64,000 nucleotides of DNA from Solanum dulcamara (lineage: Eukaryota > Streptophyta > Magnoliopsida > Solanales > Solanaceae). The stretch lies in the NCBI RefSeq assembly GCF_947179165.1, contig NC_077245.1, positions 50,287,286-50,351,285 of the forward strand. The letters are read 5' to 3'. Positions 35,134 through 47,120 of this stretch are shown in pieces (position 1 is the stretch's first letter; each line of letters opens with the position of its first letter). The notes beneath the pieces were generated by a model. It was given only the letters and a program-made list of their open reading frames with translations, had not been told where the DNA came from and did not search any database. The translations under genes and the position numbers were made by a program.

Positions 35134-36719
35134 ATTGCCATCCTTGCAATAATGTATAAAGGCACTCATCTTAGCCCATGATTTACCTTAGCATCTTCTC
35201 ACTAGTCTTCATGTTTTGCCTTGCCCTCTCTTCTTCTCTTTTACAATCGGTGTTGGGGTAGATTTTTAATTCAACCATGACTGTGTCCTTTTTAGCCATT
35301 TTATTTAACTTCTCTTCGTATTCCTCTGTAACATCTCTAAAATATCATAACTCCTTTTTATCATGTACTTCTCCGCTTGGTCTTATGCTGTATATAACTA
35401 TTCATAGGTTGCACAACTACTCTTATATCACTGGTATGAGGTAAACATAGTCTTTTCATCTCCTGGCTTGTCTTGCTTTACATATTGACTTCACACTAGG
35501 ACTTGCTCATGCTAACGCTATTTTGTCCTACTTCTTTCTTTTCTTACTTTACATACTCCTTGGTCTCCTTATTTCCTACCATAGGAGATTTTCTATTCTC
35601 CGTACTACTTGTACGTCCCAATATCAGCGACCAATGACACTATTTCCATATCTTAATCTTTACTCAAACATGACCCTACTACCCTTTGCACGGCCGTTAG
35701 TTTGCTCTGTCCTACTCTCTTATCGTATTCACCCCTTTTTGTAGGAACCCATGATTCTTTGCATGGTCTCAGATACCGCAACTTCTATCTATTTATTGTT
35801 GGCCTTGAGGTCTTGCTAACTCGTGCCAGTATGGGATCTCGCTTGAAATTTAAGCGGCCTTGTCAACATGTGACAGTGTTAGTTGATTTTTTCCCACGCT
35901 TGTATTTCTCTTGTCCACTTCCCCCTTTAGGGTGTACCCATGTCATCCTCTATTTATTTTCAACTGTTCATATGCATATGATTCTGTTCCAACACATTTG
36001 ACATACTGCACCATGTCTACACCTTCTGTTAACTCATATATACTTTAGGTTGCCCCTATAAGAAACCTTAATATAACCATGGGGTGCTCAGAATTCTCAA
36101 TAACTAGTACCCAATCTAGTACAAGTACTGGTACACGAGTCATATAACTAATGTAGTAGTTTAGCAGAAGCCACATTTCATTCATCCCAATCAGTACGTC
36201 ACTAGTGCTTATAATCGTGTCCGATTCTCCATTCAAGGCACTTATACTCTAATGACACGTGTCTTACGTTTTGTTTATCACATTTTTTTTCCAATGGATA
36301 CCACTTGTTCCTTTGATAATTTCACAATGCCTTAGTTGTTTTGTAATTTCTATTCCCTATCTTCTAGGGATCCCACTATTTTCCAAAGTGGAGGTACATA
36401 TACACAATACCCCTTTCTGCTTCATGAGCTTTCATCCTTATCGTGTACTCAATGCTAACTCCTAACCTTACTCATAATCACGTTTTTTTGTTACTTCTTT
36501 ATTAGGCTTTACATACTTCCATGATGATCCTCATCATATTCACACTATATCCTGCTCATGGTCATCTCGAAGGGTAATATTTCTTAACCTTTATTCACCA
36601 CTCTTACTCTAGGTTAATTCCACCTGATGGAGCAAGCGCACTTAACCCCTTATCCTTCCTCGTCATTCTCATCCATAATACCTCACAGGCTGTCTTAAGA
36701 CATTCATATCCATCACCAT
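35134..36719 (-). other. Element D non-coding internal region
   Basis: Collinear on the minus strand with parts of C 41750-42340 (for example shared words near 35590 and C 41785, and near 35290 and C 42200). I find no gag, protease or RT motif. It is cut at 36719/36720 by the insertion of element C. Confidence 0.6.
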
Positions 36720-37054
36720 TGTTACACCCCACACTCTAGAGCTCGGATTGTCTCTTAAGCTTCTTAGCAGTTACTATGTGAGCCGAATAATCTACAACAC
36801 CATTAAACAACTCCAAGGAAGGGAGAATGTGATACCTATAGTAGGGAAGGTTGGAAGTAGGGTTATGAGGAGTTGGAGGACACTAAGAAGTCGTAGGACT
36901 CGACTTACCTACGTAAGCTACTAACTTAGAAGCCCTACACACTTAAGCTACTTGAGTACACGTCGAGCTTAAGTAGCAAGGAGTGCATACGCTCTTGAAG
37001 TAAGACGGGATTACGAGCTCACGAAAGAGAAATAAAGAAACGACGCGCCTACTC

Positions 37055-37125
37055 GAAGCAAGTAGGTGATGCACCTACTTGGACCAGAAGGTGATGCACC
37101 TACTTAGAGTCAAGTAGGTGACGCA
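37055..37125. repeat. Palindromic repeat cluster in C LTR
   Basis: AAGTAGGTG-ATG-CACCTACTT is an inverted repeat with 9-bp arms. It occurs once complete and twice more as partial copies (AGGTGATGCACCTACTT, CAAGTAGGTGACGC). It is conserved in the 3' LTR at 44310-44380. Confidence 0.85.
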
Positions 37126-37204
37126 GCAGCTTGGGGTGGACCCCACTGCCATATGGCAGCATGTGATTGGCCGAACAAGTTGAGGTGGCACCCTAGGAGG
37201 CTGC

Positions 37205-37261
37205 CACGTGACACCCTAGGGGGATTCCACGTGGCACCTTCCAAATAGGTGCATATATATG
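37205..37261 (+). promoter_or_regulatory. Predicted LTR promoter of C (two G-boxes and TATA)
   Basis: CACGTG occurs at 37205-37210 and 37228-37233, 20-50 bp upstream of CATATATATGTAATTA. G-boxes are binding sites for plant bZIP and bHLH factors. The 3' LTR copy has both mutated (CACATG, CATATG), so only the 5' LTR keeps them. Activity is inferred. Confidence 0.45.
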
Positions 37262-39618
37262 TAATTATGTGACTCTTAACTCTTTCATTATCCAAAAATC
37301 AGCCAAGGAATTTGAGAGAAAAACGTGAAGAAGGACAAGGAACAAGGCAACCATGTTTTTGAGAAATTAAAGGTAAGTTCTTCAAATTTTCTCCGTGAAT
37401 TAATTATCTAAGGTGTTCCTCGGACACTTGGAGGTGTATATATGTGTATTAGGATGAATAATGAGTCGTTACTTCAGCCTTACACTTGGAAACTTGAGAG
37501 AAAGTTGAAAGAACAAAGAGGGAAAACGTTAAGAGCTAGTTAACAAACCTGTTTTTGCATGGGACTGTTGTTAGTAATATTAGCATAACTTCTTGTGTAC
37601 AACTTAGTTTTGAGTGATTAAATATGTTTTGGAAAGGTAGTTCATATTTATATAACTTTCATTTCGTCTTTAAAATCCAATTTTTCCTTTATCTGCTCGA
37701 AAAAGGGTGATGAAGTATAGAGGAGATACTGCCCAGATTTTGGTTTTGGACATCTTACACGGACTGCTGTTGGTATTTTAGGCATATCGTTTTGTACATA
37801 ATTGATGTAGGGGTGATTCTAAATTTTATGCGACCCTAAGACAAATATATATAACTTTAATGGAGGACATAAGTCCTGTTTCCCTCAATTACCCCTTCGA
37901 AACAAAGCGATAATACAAGACAGTAAGCTGTCCAAAATTTACGTTTTGATAGTTTGGAGTGAGTTGTTTGGGGTTTGTATTGTGTAATGTTGGTGTCAAT
38001 TGCTTGTATATATGTTGCAGGTTGTTGTTGTTGGTTGGCTGTAGTTATTAGGGTGTGATTGGAAATTCGGATAGGGCATATTATAGGGGAGGTGCTGCCC
38101 GATTTCCGTTAACTCTTTAACTAGTTAATGAACTAGTCGAGAAGACGAGCGAGGAAATGAGTTCCATGAATATTCGTGTAAAATTAAAGGTGCTGAACAT
38201 TCAAGGGTTGTTGATATTCATACTTCTTTCGTATTAAATAGGTTCAAAGGACGACGAGGCAAATGGGATAAAGAGTAACTCATAAGAGGTATGTGAAGCT
38301 TTTCTTGGTATGTTTTTGACATAGGTATGTAAAGCCTATCTTTTCTCTTTCTTTTGGCATGTCTTAGATGTAGGCTATGAATGATGAAAGCTTTGGGGAA
38401 ACTTCACTCTTAGGTTCTGAATATGACTTCAGGACTCTGAATCGCTTCCAGATGTTAAGACTTTTAAAGTATTTAAACTCCTACTCCTCGAGTCTTCTAT
38501 ATAACTGTATAACAATTGATTCGACTAAGCTCTTTTTCGTAAAAATAAAGGTTCTGAGATAACCAACGCTTAGACTGCTATAAGATATTTCATACTAGTA
38601 TAAGTCTAAGATTTGCAAAACTCTCTTTTACATAGTCCTTAGTGACATTTAGAGGGTATACGTCAGATACTTTCTGCCCTATTATCCAGGGATGTTTCAC
38701 CTGACGACTTCATTGAGTCTCCGTTAATGATTTAAACTTTGTTTTATTTCTCACTACTCTACTCGTACATACTGTAACACTTTTTTTGTCAACCCCGAGG
38801 CCAGGAATAGTTATCGTGCACAATTCCACTACATTATTCATCGCGCCCTCACTAGAGGGCCCGGTACGTATGCATATATATGATGATATGATGATGTGTT
38901 GTAATAAGGAGGTGATGTTACTACAGTTATGATTCATCGGATCCCTGATAGGGCCGGCTATATTAAAAATTTGAGCATGCATGATTTTACTTCTCCAAGT
39001 ATAGGTTTTTGATTTGATATTTTATCCCATGCTTCTCTATTTCAGATATGCCTCTAGTTGTATTGTGTTATGTTTTACATACTCAGTACATATGTCGTAC
39101 TGACCCCCTTTTCTTGGGGGGAAGGGGGCTGCATTTCATGCCCGTAGGTACATGTACAGGTTTTGGGAGTCTGTCATCTTAGGATCCCGCTCAGCTCAGC
39201 TGGAAGAGGCTCCATTGTATCGGAGCCTAGTTTTTGGCATTGGCCGTTGATGTATAGTATTATTTTGTTATTCAGGGGTACGGCAGGGGCCCTCTCCCGC
39301 CATATGTTGTCATTGATATTGTTAGAGGTCTGTAGATATGTATATGTGGGTTGTGTATATCTGTTTGATTCAGTTGGGTCTACATGATGTATGGTATATG
39401 TTATTATGTTATGGCAGCCTTGTCGGCTTGCATACCTTTTCATGTTATGACACAAACGAAAAGGGCTATAGGTTTATGAAAATGTTATCTCCCAATGGGG
39501 CTATGTTACATGATATTGTTTTATTTACAGTTCAATTTGACCCTAGCTGATAGTTAGGTATACGGGGGGTCCAGGTCAGACCCCAGTCGCATCTTACGGG
39601 GTTGGGTTGTGATAGAAG

Positions 39619-39631
39619 TGGTATCAGAGCA
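39619..39631 (+). other. Element C primer binding site (tRNA-iMet)
   Basis: TGGTATCAGAGCA, perfect to the canonical site, four bases after the LTR. Confidence 0.85.
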
Positions 39632-42360
39632 GTTCGTCCTTGGATTATCTGCAGACCGTGTCTAGTAGAATCTTGTGTATCGATGTGTTGCGTGCCACAT
39701 CCATAAACAGGAAGCTACAGGACATTTAGGATGTTACTTTTCTTCCACTCTGAGATCGTACTTTAGATCCGAGTCATAGGAAAATTCCTTATACTAACCT
39801 TGGATATTAACAGAAGGACGACACCAACAGAAGGAAGTAATTGACGATATGGGAAGTTACGAAGCACGCTGGTAAGTAAAGTAAAGGCCCGAAAGAGATC
39901 TATTTTGTAAGGTATTGACATGTGATTGAAATGTAAAGTTGAAACCTGAAAGGAAAGTGGACAGGAAGTGCAACAGATGCAGTTTGAAGTTGGACATACA
40001 AGGTAAGTCCAGTATTTTTATATTATTATTGACATTGAAAGCCCTGTGTGGCTGTAATATGAGATGATATTGAAAGCCCTGTGCGGTTGTGATATGAAAC
40101 GAATATATATGTGTTGTCCCTGTAAGGCATTGTTGGTATTTTCTGCGTGCAGGTTTGGGATAAGTAAGAAATATAGAGGAAACTCTGCTGAAATTTTCCC
40201 AGAATAAGAAAAAGGGGATAAAACATAGCTTTATAACATGTCTTGGAAATTGATACCGAGTACCCATATTATGCCAAATTAAAGCTGTAAGAGGTACTCT
40301 TCATGTCGTCGATAAGGGACACCCTTTTTACTAGGGGAAGTTTATTACGAAAAAACAAAAGTCTGTCTGAGCAGTACAGTTCAGACCACAGTATCTCCAG
40401 CCGTAATTATGCTGTAAAAAAAAAGAGAAGCTCAGGTTGAAAGGTAAGATGTCCAGTAATTGAGCTTCTCTTATTTTGAAAGTACCCAGCCCCCAACTCC
40501 TAATTGTAAATTAGATAAGTTGTTCATAACTCGAGGATAAACTCGGAATGAGACCAGGTAGGTCAAGTATTAAAAGAAGCACTGTGATGTTTCAGAGATT
40601 CTGGTTTCTTCTAACAATGGTTGGAAAATGGGTTACGATAACAGTTTATAGTTCTTCACCGACTAATTGGGGAAAAAGCTTCGAACAGAAGCACCACTAA
40701 GAGATGTTAGGAACCAAATATGAGTACGAACAAAAAGGGGGATATATAAGTATGAATTGAACGGGGTGATACAATTATACAGGGATAAAGTAGGACCACT
40801 AGTAAGGCGCACTTAATATATGTTGACTAAGTTAAAAGCCTGTGTTGAGTACGCAGTAAGAGCATGGAGCTTAAGATGCAAAGAAATGACGCGTGTACAC
40901 AACGTCGCCCCAAAAATAGTGGAACCCTTAAGGGACGGGGATGGCAAACTTAAGGAATAATTGGTGTAACCTACATTCACCCCAAGGAATAAAAGGCGCA
41001 GCTTCCATTCATCTCAAGAAACAAAGGATATAGGTTGGGAAATCCACTACTCCAAGAGAATATGGGACAATGAATGCCAGAATACAAATGTTGCCTAGTT
41101 AAAAGAAAATTTAGAATGGCTACAAGTGTATATTAACTTTTTATAAAGACAAGTAGAATGTGGCCTCGGACGAGTTGTTCTATGGGTCCCATTACTCAAG
41201 TACAAATTAATAAATCAGGTGTCGCACTATGTATGAAAAGGGTTCTCGACGCTTCGTAATTTAGCCAAGGTTCCATACCTGGATAATCAGGTTGGAAAAA
41301 GAAAAATAATATAGGAAGACGGGGACATGATACAGTACCAAGTACATTGGGGAAGGAGACTGGACGAAATTGAGATTGGACATAGAGCAAGGTATAAACG
41401 GATAAAGGTATAAGTACCCTCTAAAGGGGGGAAGCAAGTTAGAAAACTGCAAAGGGTAAGATAAAGGCAATTGATGTAGCAACATGTTCGAGATGGATGC
41501 TTAAACTTCAATAAGATCCTTTGTTGAACCATGTTAGAAGGATCTGGAAGTCGTCAATAATTGGATAGAAGTTAGAATGCTATGCAAGATAGTGTTAAGA
41601 AGTTTCTAGCAAGACCTGGAATAACATAACGCTAGAAGGTGGGTACGTATAAAAGCAAAAGAATATAGCAATTAAAGGATATCGAATAACTCAAGGGACA
41701 CTACAAAAGATAATGACAGCATGCTAGACCAAAAGACAAAATGTTACGATAGATGTATAACCAAGGACAAAAGAATAGAAAGCCTCCTGTGGTAGGAAAT
41801 GAGAAGAACACAGAGTGAATAGGGGAAAGGAAAGAAGTGCGACAAGGTAAGACCTAGCGAGACGATGCTAGGGTATTTCTCAGGTTAAGTTGAGCACCTT
41901 CTCACAGTTTCGTAAAGGTAAAGGAAGACACGAGATAACAATAATAAAGTGTTACCAACTGGGGTAAGGAAAGTGTAAAATGGTTTAAGTAAGACGAGCA
42001 GAACTAGCTGGTTACTATAGGATGGCGAGCTCATATGCCAAACTTCTTCGGGACTATACCAACTAAGGATAGACGGAACTCAAAGTGGCTCTAAAGGTCA
42101 CTATATGAACAAACTTTAGCGCTACTTAGTAGCCAACCCCAATGAATGGGTGCGTACAAAAAGGGGGGAACATAATAGAAGGAGTTAAACCAAAATGACC
42201 AAAAAGGGACATGGTCATAGTAGAACTAAAGATCTACCCCTATACCGGTTGCAAGATAACAGAGGAAAGGGCAAGGCAACACATAAAGACTAGTGAGACG
42301 ACGCTAAGATAAATTTTGGGCTAAGTTGAGTGCCCCACACATTATTGCAAGGATTACCAT
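39632..42360 (+). other. Element C non-coding internal region
   Basis: Purine-rich sequence without a coding frame. I looked for the MPPRR gag start, a CCHC knuckle, the DSG protease motif and the RT 'DD' loop and found none. A 35-bp direct repeat occurs at about 40030-40095 (ATTGAAAGCCCTGTG.. twice). A larger diverged duplication pairs 41860-42170 with 42290-42745; only the second copy carries the 5S-like segment. A TACTAAC branch-like word (39792-39798) and a following CAG (39811-39813) could form an acceptor. Confidence 0.6.
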
Positions 42361-42481
42361 GAAACACGACATGAGGACTTCCCAAGGAGGTCACCCATCC
42401 CAGTATTTCTCTCGCCCAAGCATGCTTAACTTCTAAATTTTGGTGGAATTTAGTGCGATAATGCGGGTGTAGTCGCGCGAG
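42361..42481 (-). pseudogene. 5S rRNA-derived sequence in element C
   Basis: Minus-strand 5S-like sequence. Readable on the plus strand are GAGGACTTCCCAAGGAGGTC and ACCCATCCCAGTATTTCTCT followed by CGCCCAAGCATGCTTAACTT, the reverse complement of the 5S box C and box A region. It is more diverged at its 5' end. Like the D copy it is antisense to its element and lies between the non-coding region and the integrase remnant. It is flanked by similar words (GAAACACGACATGAG and GAAACGACATGAG), though the first is partly 5S sequence itself. Confidence 0.8.
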
Positions 42482-42979
42482 ATGGAAGAATCTGAACTAG
42501 CGGCGGAGAAACGACATGAGATTATGTTCCTAGATTACTATAAATTATGTTGAGGGTATTGTTAAAAGGATTTAAGCAAGATAAGAAGGATTAGCTAATT
42601 GCTAACTGACGACGCACTCGAATGCCACAACTCTTCAACATAGTACCAGTTAATGAGAGGAAAACCACAGAATGACTATATGGGACAGTGGGCGAGGGAA
42701 TTTCGACACCACTTGGCAGCCAACTCTTAGGGCAGAACAAAAAGCAAAACCCAAAAGGTAAGGGTACCAGTTGATGTAATTTATGGAAGACAAGAAGTAA
42801 TATGCGAGGTCAAAAATCCCACAATATGACTAGGGCTACAAGACTCACTTCACACTCCAGCGCCAGATGACTCTGGAGGGAATGTTACTTGTGGATTAAT
42901 GATATTAGCCCCTGCTCCATCGATCAAAGGCTACCTACTCAGCTAAGAAGGTGTAAAATTATAGGGTAAAAGTGTAGTA
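42482..42979 (+). other. Element C region between 5S-like segment and integrase
   Basis: Decayed sequence collinear with D 34531-35013 (reverse). The last 100 bp may derive from the integrase catalytic start, but no clear frame remains. Confidence 0.55.
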
Positions 42980-43790
42980 GGACCTTACGAAGTCCCCATA
43001 GCTATTATCCTAGACGAAGGAGCCCAAGTTATAGTTAACTACCAAGGATCAGTCCGCGAAGAAATTGGGAAGACAGATAAGTCTTCGTACACTACTTGAC
43101 CCTCGAACCTGATGACTAGGCTAAAGCGTACTACTTAAATGCTAGAAGATATGTCATGAGCTGGAGTTGTTAACTTCCCAAATAGCTGGGATGATTATCT
43201 ATCACTTATCAAGTTGCCTATAGTAATAATTACTACTCTAGTATCCCAATGGCCCCGTACAAGACTGGTAGACCAAGACGTGTAAGTCCCCAATTGGATG
43301 GGTCGATGTTAGAAAGACTAAGATAAAAAGGCCTCGACATGATTAAGCAAGCTATTGACTAAAAGCCCAGAGTCGGCAGAAATGATATACAGATAATTGC
43401 CATCAACATACAGAGTTCAAATTGATGATTGGATATTCATAACAAGGTCACCCAAAAAAGGAAACTTAACCCAAAATACATTAGACGGTATCAAGTTTCT
43501 CGTAAGATGGGCAAAGTGGCCGATAAGTTGAGCTTACCATCTTATTTGGAAACTATACGCCAGTCCATCAGATAGGGATGCTTCACAAGGGTACTGATGA
43601 GCCACCCAGGGTATATTCTATAGATGATGTCCAGTAAATGGAATCCTACGAGGAACAACCTATCGCCATCTTAGATTGGCAAACTGGAAGATTGTACTAA
43701 AGACGTGCCTCCCGTCAAGATACTGTGGCAAAACCAAAACTAGAAAAGAGGATGACTTGAGAAATTGAAGAGGACATAAAATATAAGTAT
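42980..43790 (+). pseudogene. Element C integrase and chromodomain-like remnant
   Basis: Across frames: 'VPIAIILDEGAQVIVNYQGS' (about 42996-43056, normally VPxSIISDRGxQF), 'MLEDM' and 'SWDDYLSL' (about 43140-43205), the 'NNYYSS' segment (about 43225), 'RKMGKVADKLSLPSYLE' (about 43502-43552), 'AILDWQTGRLY' (about 43668-43700) and the chromodomain-like 'EIEEDIKYKYS' (about 43760-43790). The order and spacing match the integrase C-terminal half of the Tekay/Del-like elements in this window. Numerous stops and frameshifts. Confidence 0.7.
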
Positions 43791-43964
43791 TCATAACTAT
43801 TCCCGATGTCTACAGGTAACCCCAAATACTGAAACTCATATATTAATTACTTGGATGAAAAGATGTGTGATCGCAATAGAAAACAATCTCCCTACAATCG
43901 GTATAAGGTCTTGAGGGAAGTTTTATTTAACATTCGGGGACAAATGTTCTAAAGGGGGGAAGGA
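43791..43964 (+). other. Element C 3' tail and polypurine tract
   Basis: Non-coding tail containing ACATTCGGGGACAAATGTTC and the purine tract AAAGGGGGGAAGGA (43951-43964) next to the LTR start. Confidence 0.8.
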
Positions 43965-45182
43965 TGTTACACCCCACACTCTGGAGCTCAGAATGTCTCT
44001 TAAGCTTTTTAGCAGTTACTATGTGAGCCGGATAATCTACAACGCCATTAAACAACTCCAAGGAAGGAAGAATGTGATACCCTATAGTAGGGAAGGTTGA
44101 AAGTAGGGTTATGAGGAGTTGTAAGAAGTTGAAGGCCAAGTAAGAAGTCGTAGGACTCGACTTACCTACATAATCTACTAACTTAGAAGACCTACACACT
44201 TAAGCTACTTGAGTACACGTCGCGCTTAAGTAGCAAGGAGTTCATATGCTCTTGAAGTAAGATGGGATTACGAGCTCACGAAAGAGAAATAAGGAAATGA
44301 CGCGCCTACTCGAAGTAAGTAGGTGATGCACCTACTTGGACCAGCAGGTGATGCACCTACTTAGGGTCAAGTAGGTGATGCATCATCTTGGGGTGGACCC
44401 CACTCCCACATGGCAGCATGTGATTGGCCGAACAAGTTGAGATGGCACCCAAGGAGGCTGCCACATGTCACCTTAGGGGGCTGCCATATGGTAATTCTAA
44501 ATAGGTGTATATATATGTAATTATGTGACTCTTAACTTGTTCATTATCCAAAAATCAGCCAAGGAATTTGAGAGAAAAACGTGAAGAAGGACAAGGAACA
44601 AGGCAACCATGTTCTTGAGAAATTAAAGGTAAGTTCTTTAAATTTTCTCCATGAATTAATTATCTAAGGTATTCCTCAGACACGTGGAGGTGTATATATG
44701 TGTATTAGGATGAATAATGTGTCGTTACTTTAGCCTTAAACTTGGAAACTTGAGAGAAAGTTGAAACAGCAAAGAGGGAAAACGTTAAGAGCTAGTTAAC
44801 AAACCCATTTTTGAATGGGACTATTGTTAGTAATATCGGCATAACTTCTTGTGTACAGATTATTTTAGAGTGATTCAATATGTTTTGGAAATATATTTCA
44901 TAGGTATATAACTTTCATTTATCCTTTAAAATCCAGTTTTGCTTTTATCTGTTCGAAAAAGGGTGATGAAGTATAGAGGAGATACTGCCCAGATTTTGGT
45001 TTTGGACATCTTACATGGACTACTGTTGGTATTTTGGGCATATCCTTTTGTAAAGAATTGATGTAGGGATGATTAAAAATTATATACGACCCTAATACAC
45101 ATGTCTATAACTTTCATGGAGGACATAAGGCCTGTTTCCCTCAATTACCCCTTCGAAACGAACCGATAATGCAAGACAATAA
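43965..45182 (+). repeat. Element C, 3' LTR, truncated
   Basis: Starts TGTTACACCCC and matches 36720-37932 closely. It stops at 45182 in AATAAGCTT, where minus-strand D LTR sequence begins. About 1.68 kb of LTR is missing. Confidence 0.88.
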
Positions 45183-47120
45183 GCTTTTCCTCAAGGAGTC
45201 ATCATTTACATATATCGTACCCGGCCCGTTATGGGCTCGGTATCATAACCTTATTATTGCATTACCTTACCATCATAGCACCACACTTATGTCAAAGACA
45301 TATCAAGAGGAAATAAGGGTAGCTCTACGTACTTATGCCAAAACATGCCAAGAGAAAGGAGATAACTTCACATACTTACTACTCTCCATCATATAGAAGC
45401 CTTGAGAGGCAATAACTTAACTAGTATAGGAATTCTACCATCGAGAAGTGATTAATACTTATGATTCATACTTGGGGTTCTATGAATGGAATTATCCCCA
45501 CATTTCGTATATCAATCACTTAAGGCTAAGACATGCCAAAAGAAAAAAAGGATAGCTTTACATACCTTTTCGGGATTAATTGAAATCCAGTTTGCCTTGA
45601 TACGTCCTTAACCTTTTTGACATGAAAGTAATACTAATATTAATAGCCTTTCACTTTACAATATCCCACTATACAACCAAGTACTAATAGGATTCATTTC
45701 CTTATTCATTACCCTCGACTAGTTTGTTACTAGTTCCGATGCTACCAAAATTCCGGCAGCATTTCCCCTGTAACTTCAACATTCTCAAGATTTCAACTCG
45801 ATCACAATATCAAAAATCATACCAAAAACAACAACCATCAGCATATATACAAGTAAACCACCTCAACATTACACAATACAACTCCAAACAACTAGCTCAA
45901 AACTACGATACAAAAATAGAGTTTTTAATCTTTATTTCACAAAATCTTTAACCATACCAAACGGAGGGTCGTGTGGCTTCAACCAGAAGAAAATACACCC
46001 TTTTTAAAACACTTTAAATCCCTGAAACGTGAAAACCAACCAGCTGCACCCACAGCACCACAACGGCAACCCACTACTAAACTTCAATTTAGCTACAACC
46101 ACTTTCATTTAGTTTGTTTCTAACGTCCATCATCCTTATGAAATTTTTACACTTACAACCTTATTTAAGAGATGTAATATACCTCATAACAACATCATAA
46201 ACTCCAATTTGAAAGGGAAGCCCTTACCTTGCCCGAAACTCATCAAACTCGTCGAAACTTGCCTCGGAAGTTCCTTTAGTGCACCTAAAACTTAGTGGCT
46301 GTTTTCTAACATTTTGGGCTGCTTAAAATCATTAATTTTCATTAATAACACCTTCATAACATCTTGGTACATCCTATATAATTAATTCACGGAGCGAAAT
46401 CGAAGAACTCACCTTTTGTTTTCCTTCCAAAACCGTGGCTCTCTCCCTCTCTAGTTTCTAGATTTCTCTTCTCTTCTTTCTTTCTCTAGAAGCCTCTTGA
46501 ACTTGGAAGATAATGACTTGTTGATAAGGTTGATCATAAAATATCTATATACATATATTCCACTTTAGGAGGTGACACATGTCAACCCCTAAGTGGTGAC
46601 ACATGTCAAGCTCTCATTGGGCCAACACACCACCCCCTCCAACCTTGGACTGCCACATGGTATATGGGGTCCACCACCCTTGCTCCAGCTGCTTCCACGT
46701 GGCACTTTCTCATGCTTCCATGTGGCACTCTCTCTTCCCCTTCGTGGGTTCGTAATCTCGTCTTACTTTACGAACCTATGTAATCCTTGCTACGTAAGCT
46801 TGGTATGTACTCAAGTATCTTAAGTATGTAACATTTCCAAGTTGGTTGCTTACATAAATAAGTCATGTCCTACGACTCATCATTCGGTCTCCAACTTCTT
46901 CCGGATTCTTATAACTCTATTTCCAATCTTCTCTACTATGGGGTATTGCATTCTCCTTTCCTTAGAGTTTGATAGCGTTATAGATTATTCGGCTCACATG
47001 GCAACTATTAAAAAGCTTAAGAGTTCTTAAGAAGTATTAAGAAGCTTTAAGAAACTTTAGGAAACCTTAAGAAACTTAAGAGGCTTACGAGCCTTCCATG
47101 AAACTTAAGAGCCTTTCAAG
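45183..47120 (-). repeat. Element D, 5' LTR, main part
   Basis: Minus-strand LTR sequence; 45183-46655 matches 32577-34056 of the D 3' LTR. 46656-47120 is the LTR start region missing from the 3' copy, and it resembles the start of the C LTR (for example the 'GTGAGCCGAATAATCTA' word near 46990). Contains a GTGAGT donor-like site (46413/46412, minus). The distal end of the LTR, about 1.57 kb, is deleted at 45183. Confidence 0.85.
47113..47120. repeat. Target-site duplication of the hAT-like element, left copy
   Basis: CTTTCAAG, repeated exactly at 48380-48387. Eight-base duplications are characteristic of hAT transposons. Confidence 0.9.

Larger units (their letters stand above)
36720..39614 (+). 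repeat. Element C, 5' LTR
   Basis: It starts TGTTACACCCC and ends ...GGGGTTGGGTTGTGATA, followed by a canonical primer site. 36720-37932 pairs with 43965-45182. Features: short 9+3+9 palindromes (37058-37125), two CACGTG G-boxes (37205-37210, 37228-37233), a TATA-like CATATATATG (37252-37261), a leader ending at the donor-like AAAG|GTAAGT (37372/37373), and 'GGGCCCGGTACG' and 'GATAGGGCCGGC' words near 38855 and 38948. It belongs to the same family as D. Confidence 0.87.

Noticed and set aside
35523..36001. Overlapping hydrophobic frames that look like membrane proteins
   Set aside because: They are on the strand opposite to element D in its T-rich (purine-rich on the minus strand) non-coding region; the T-rich composition gives Leu/Phe-rich frames.
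39857..40267. 136-codon antisense frame in element C
   Set aside because: No family motif, low-complexity composition, and it lies in a region collinear with non-coding internal sequence. It is most likely chance.
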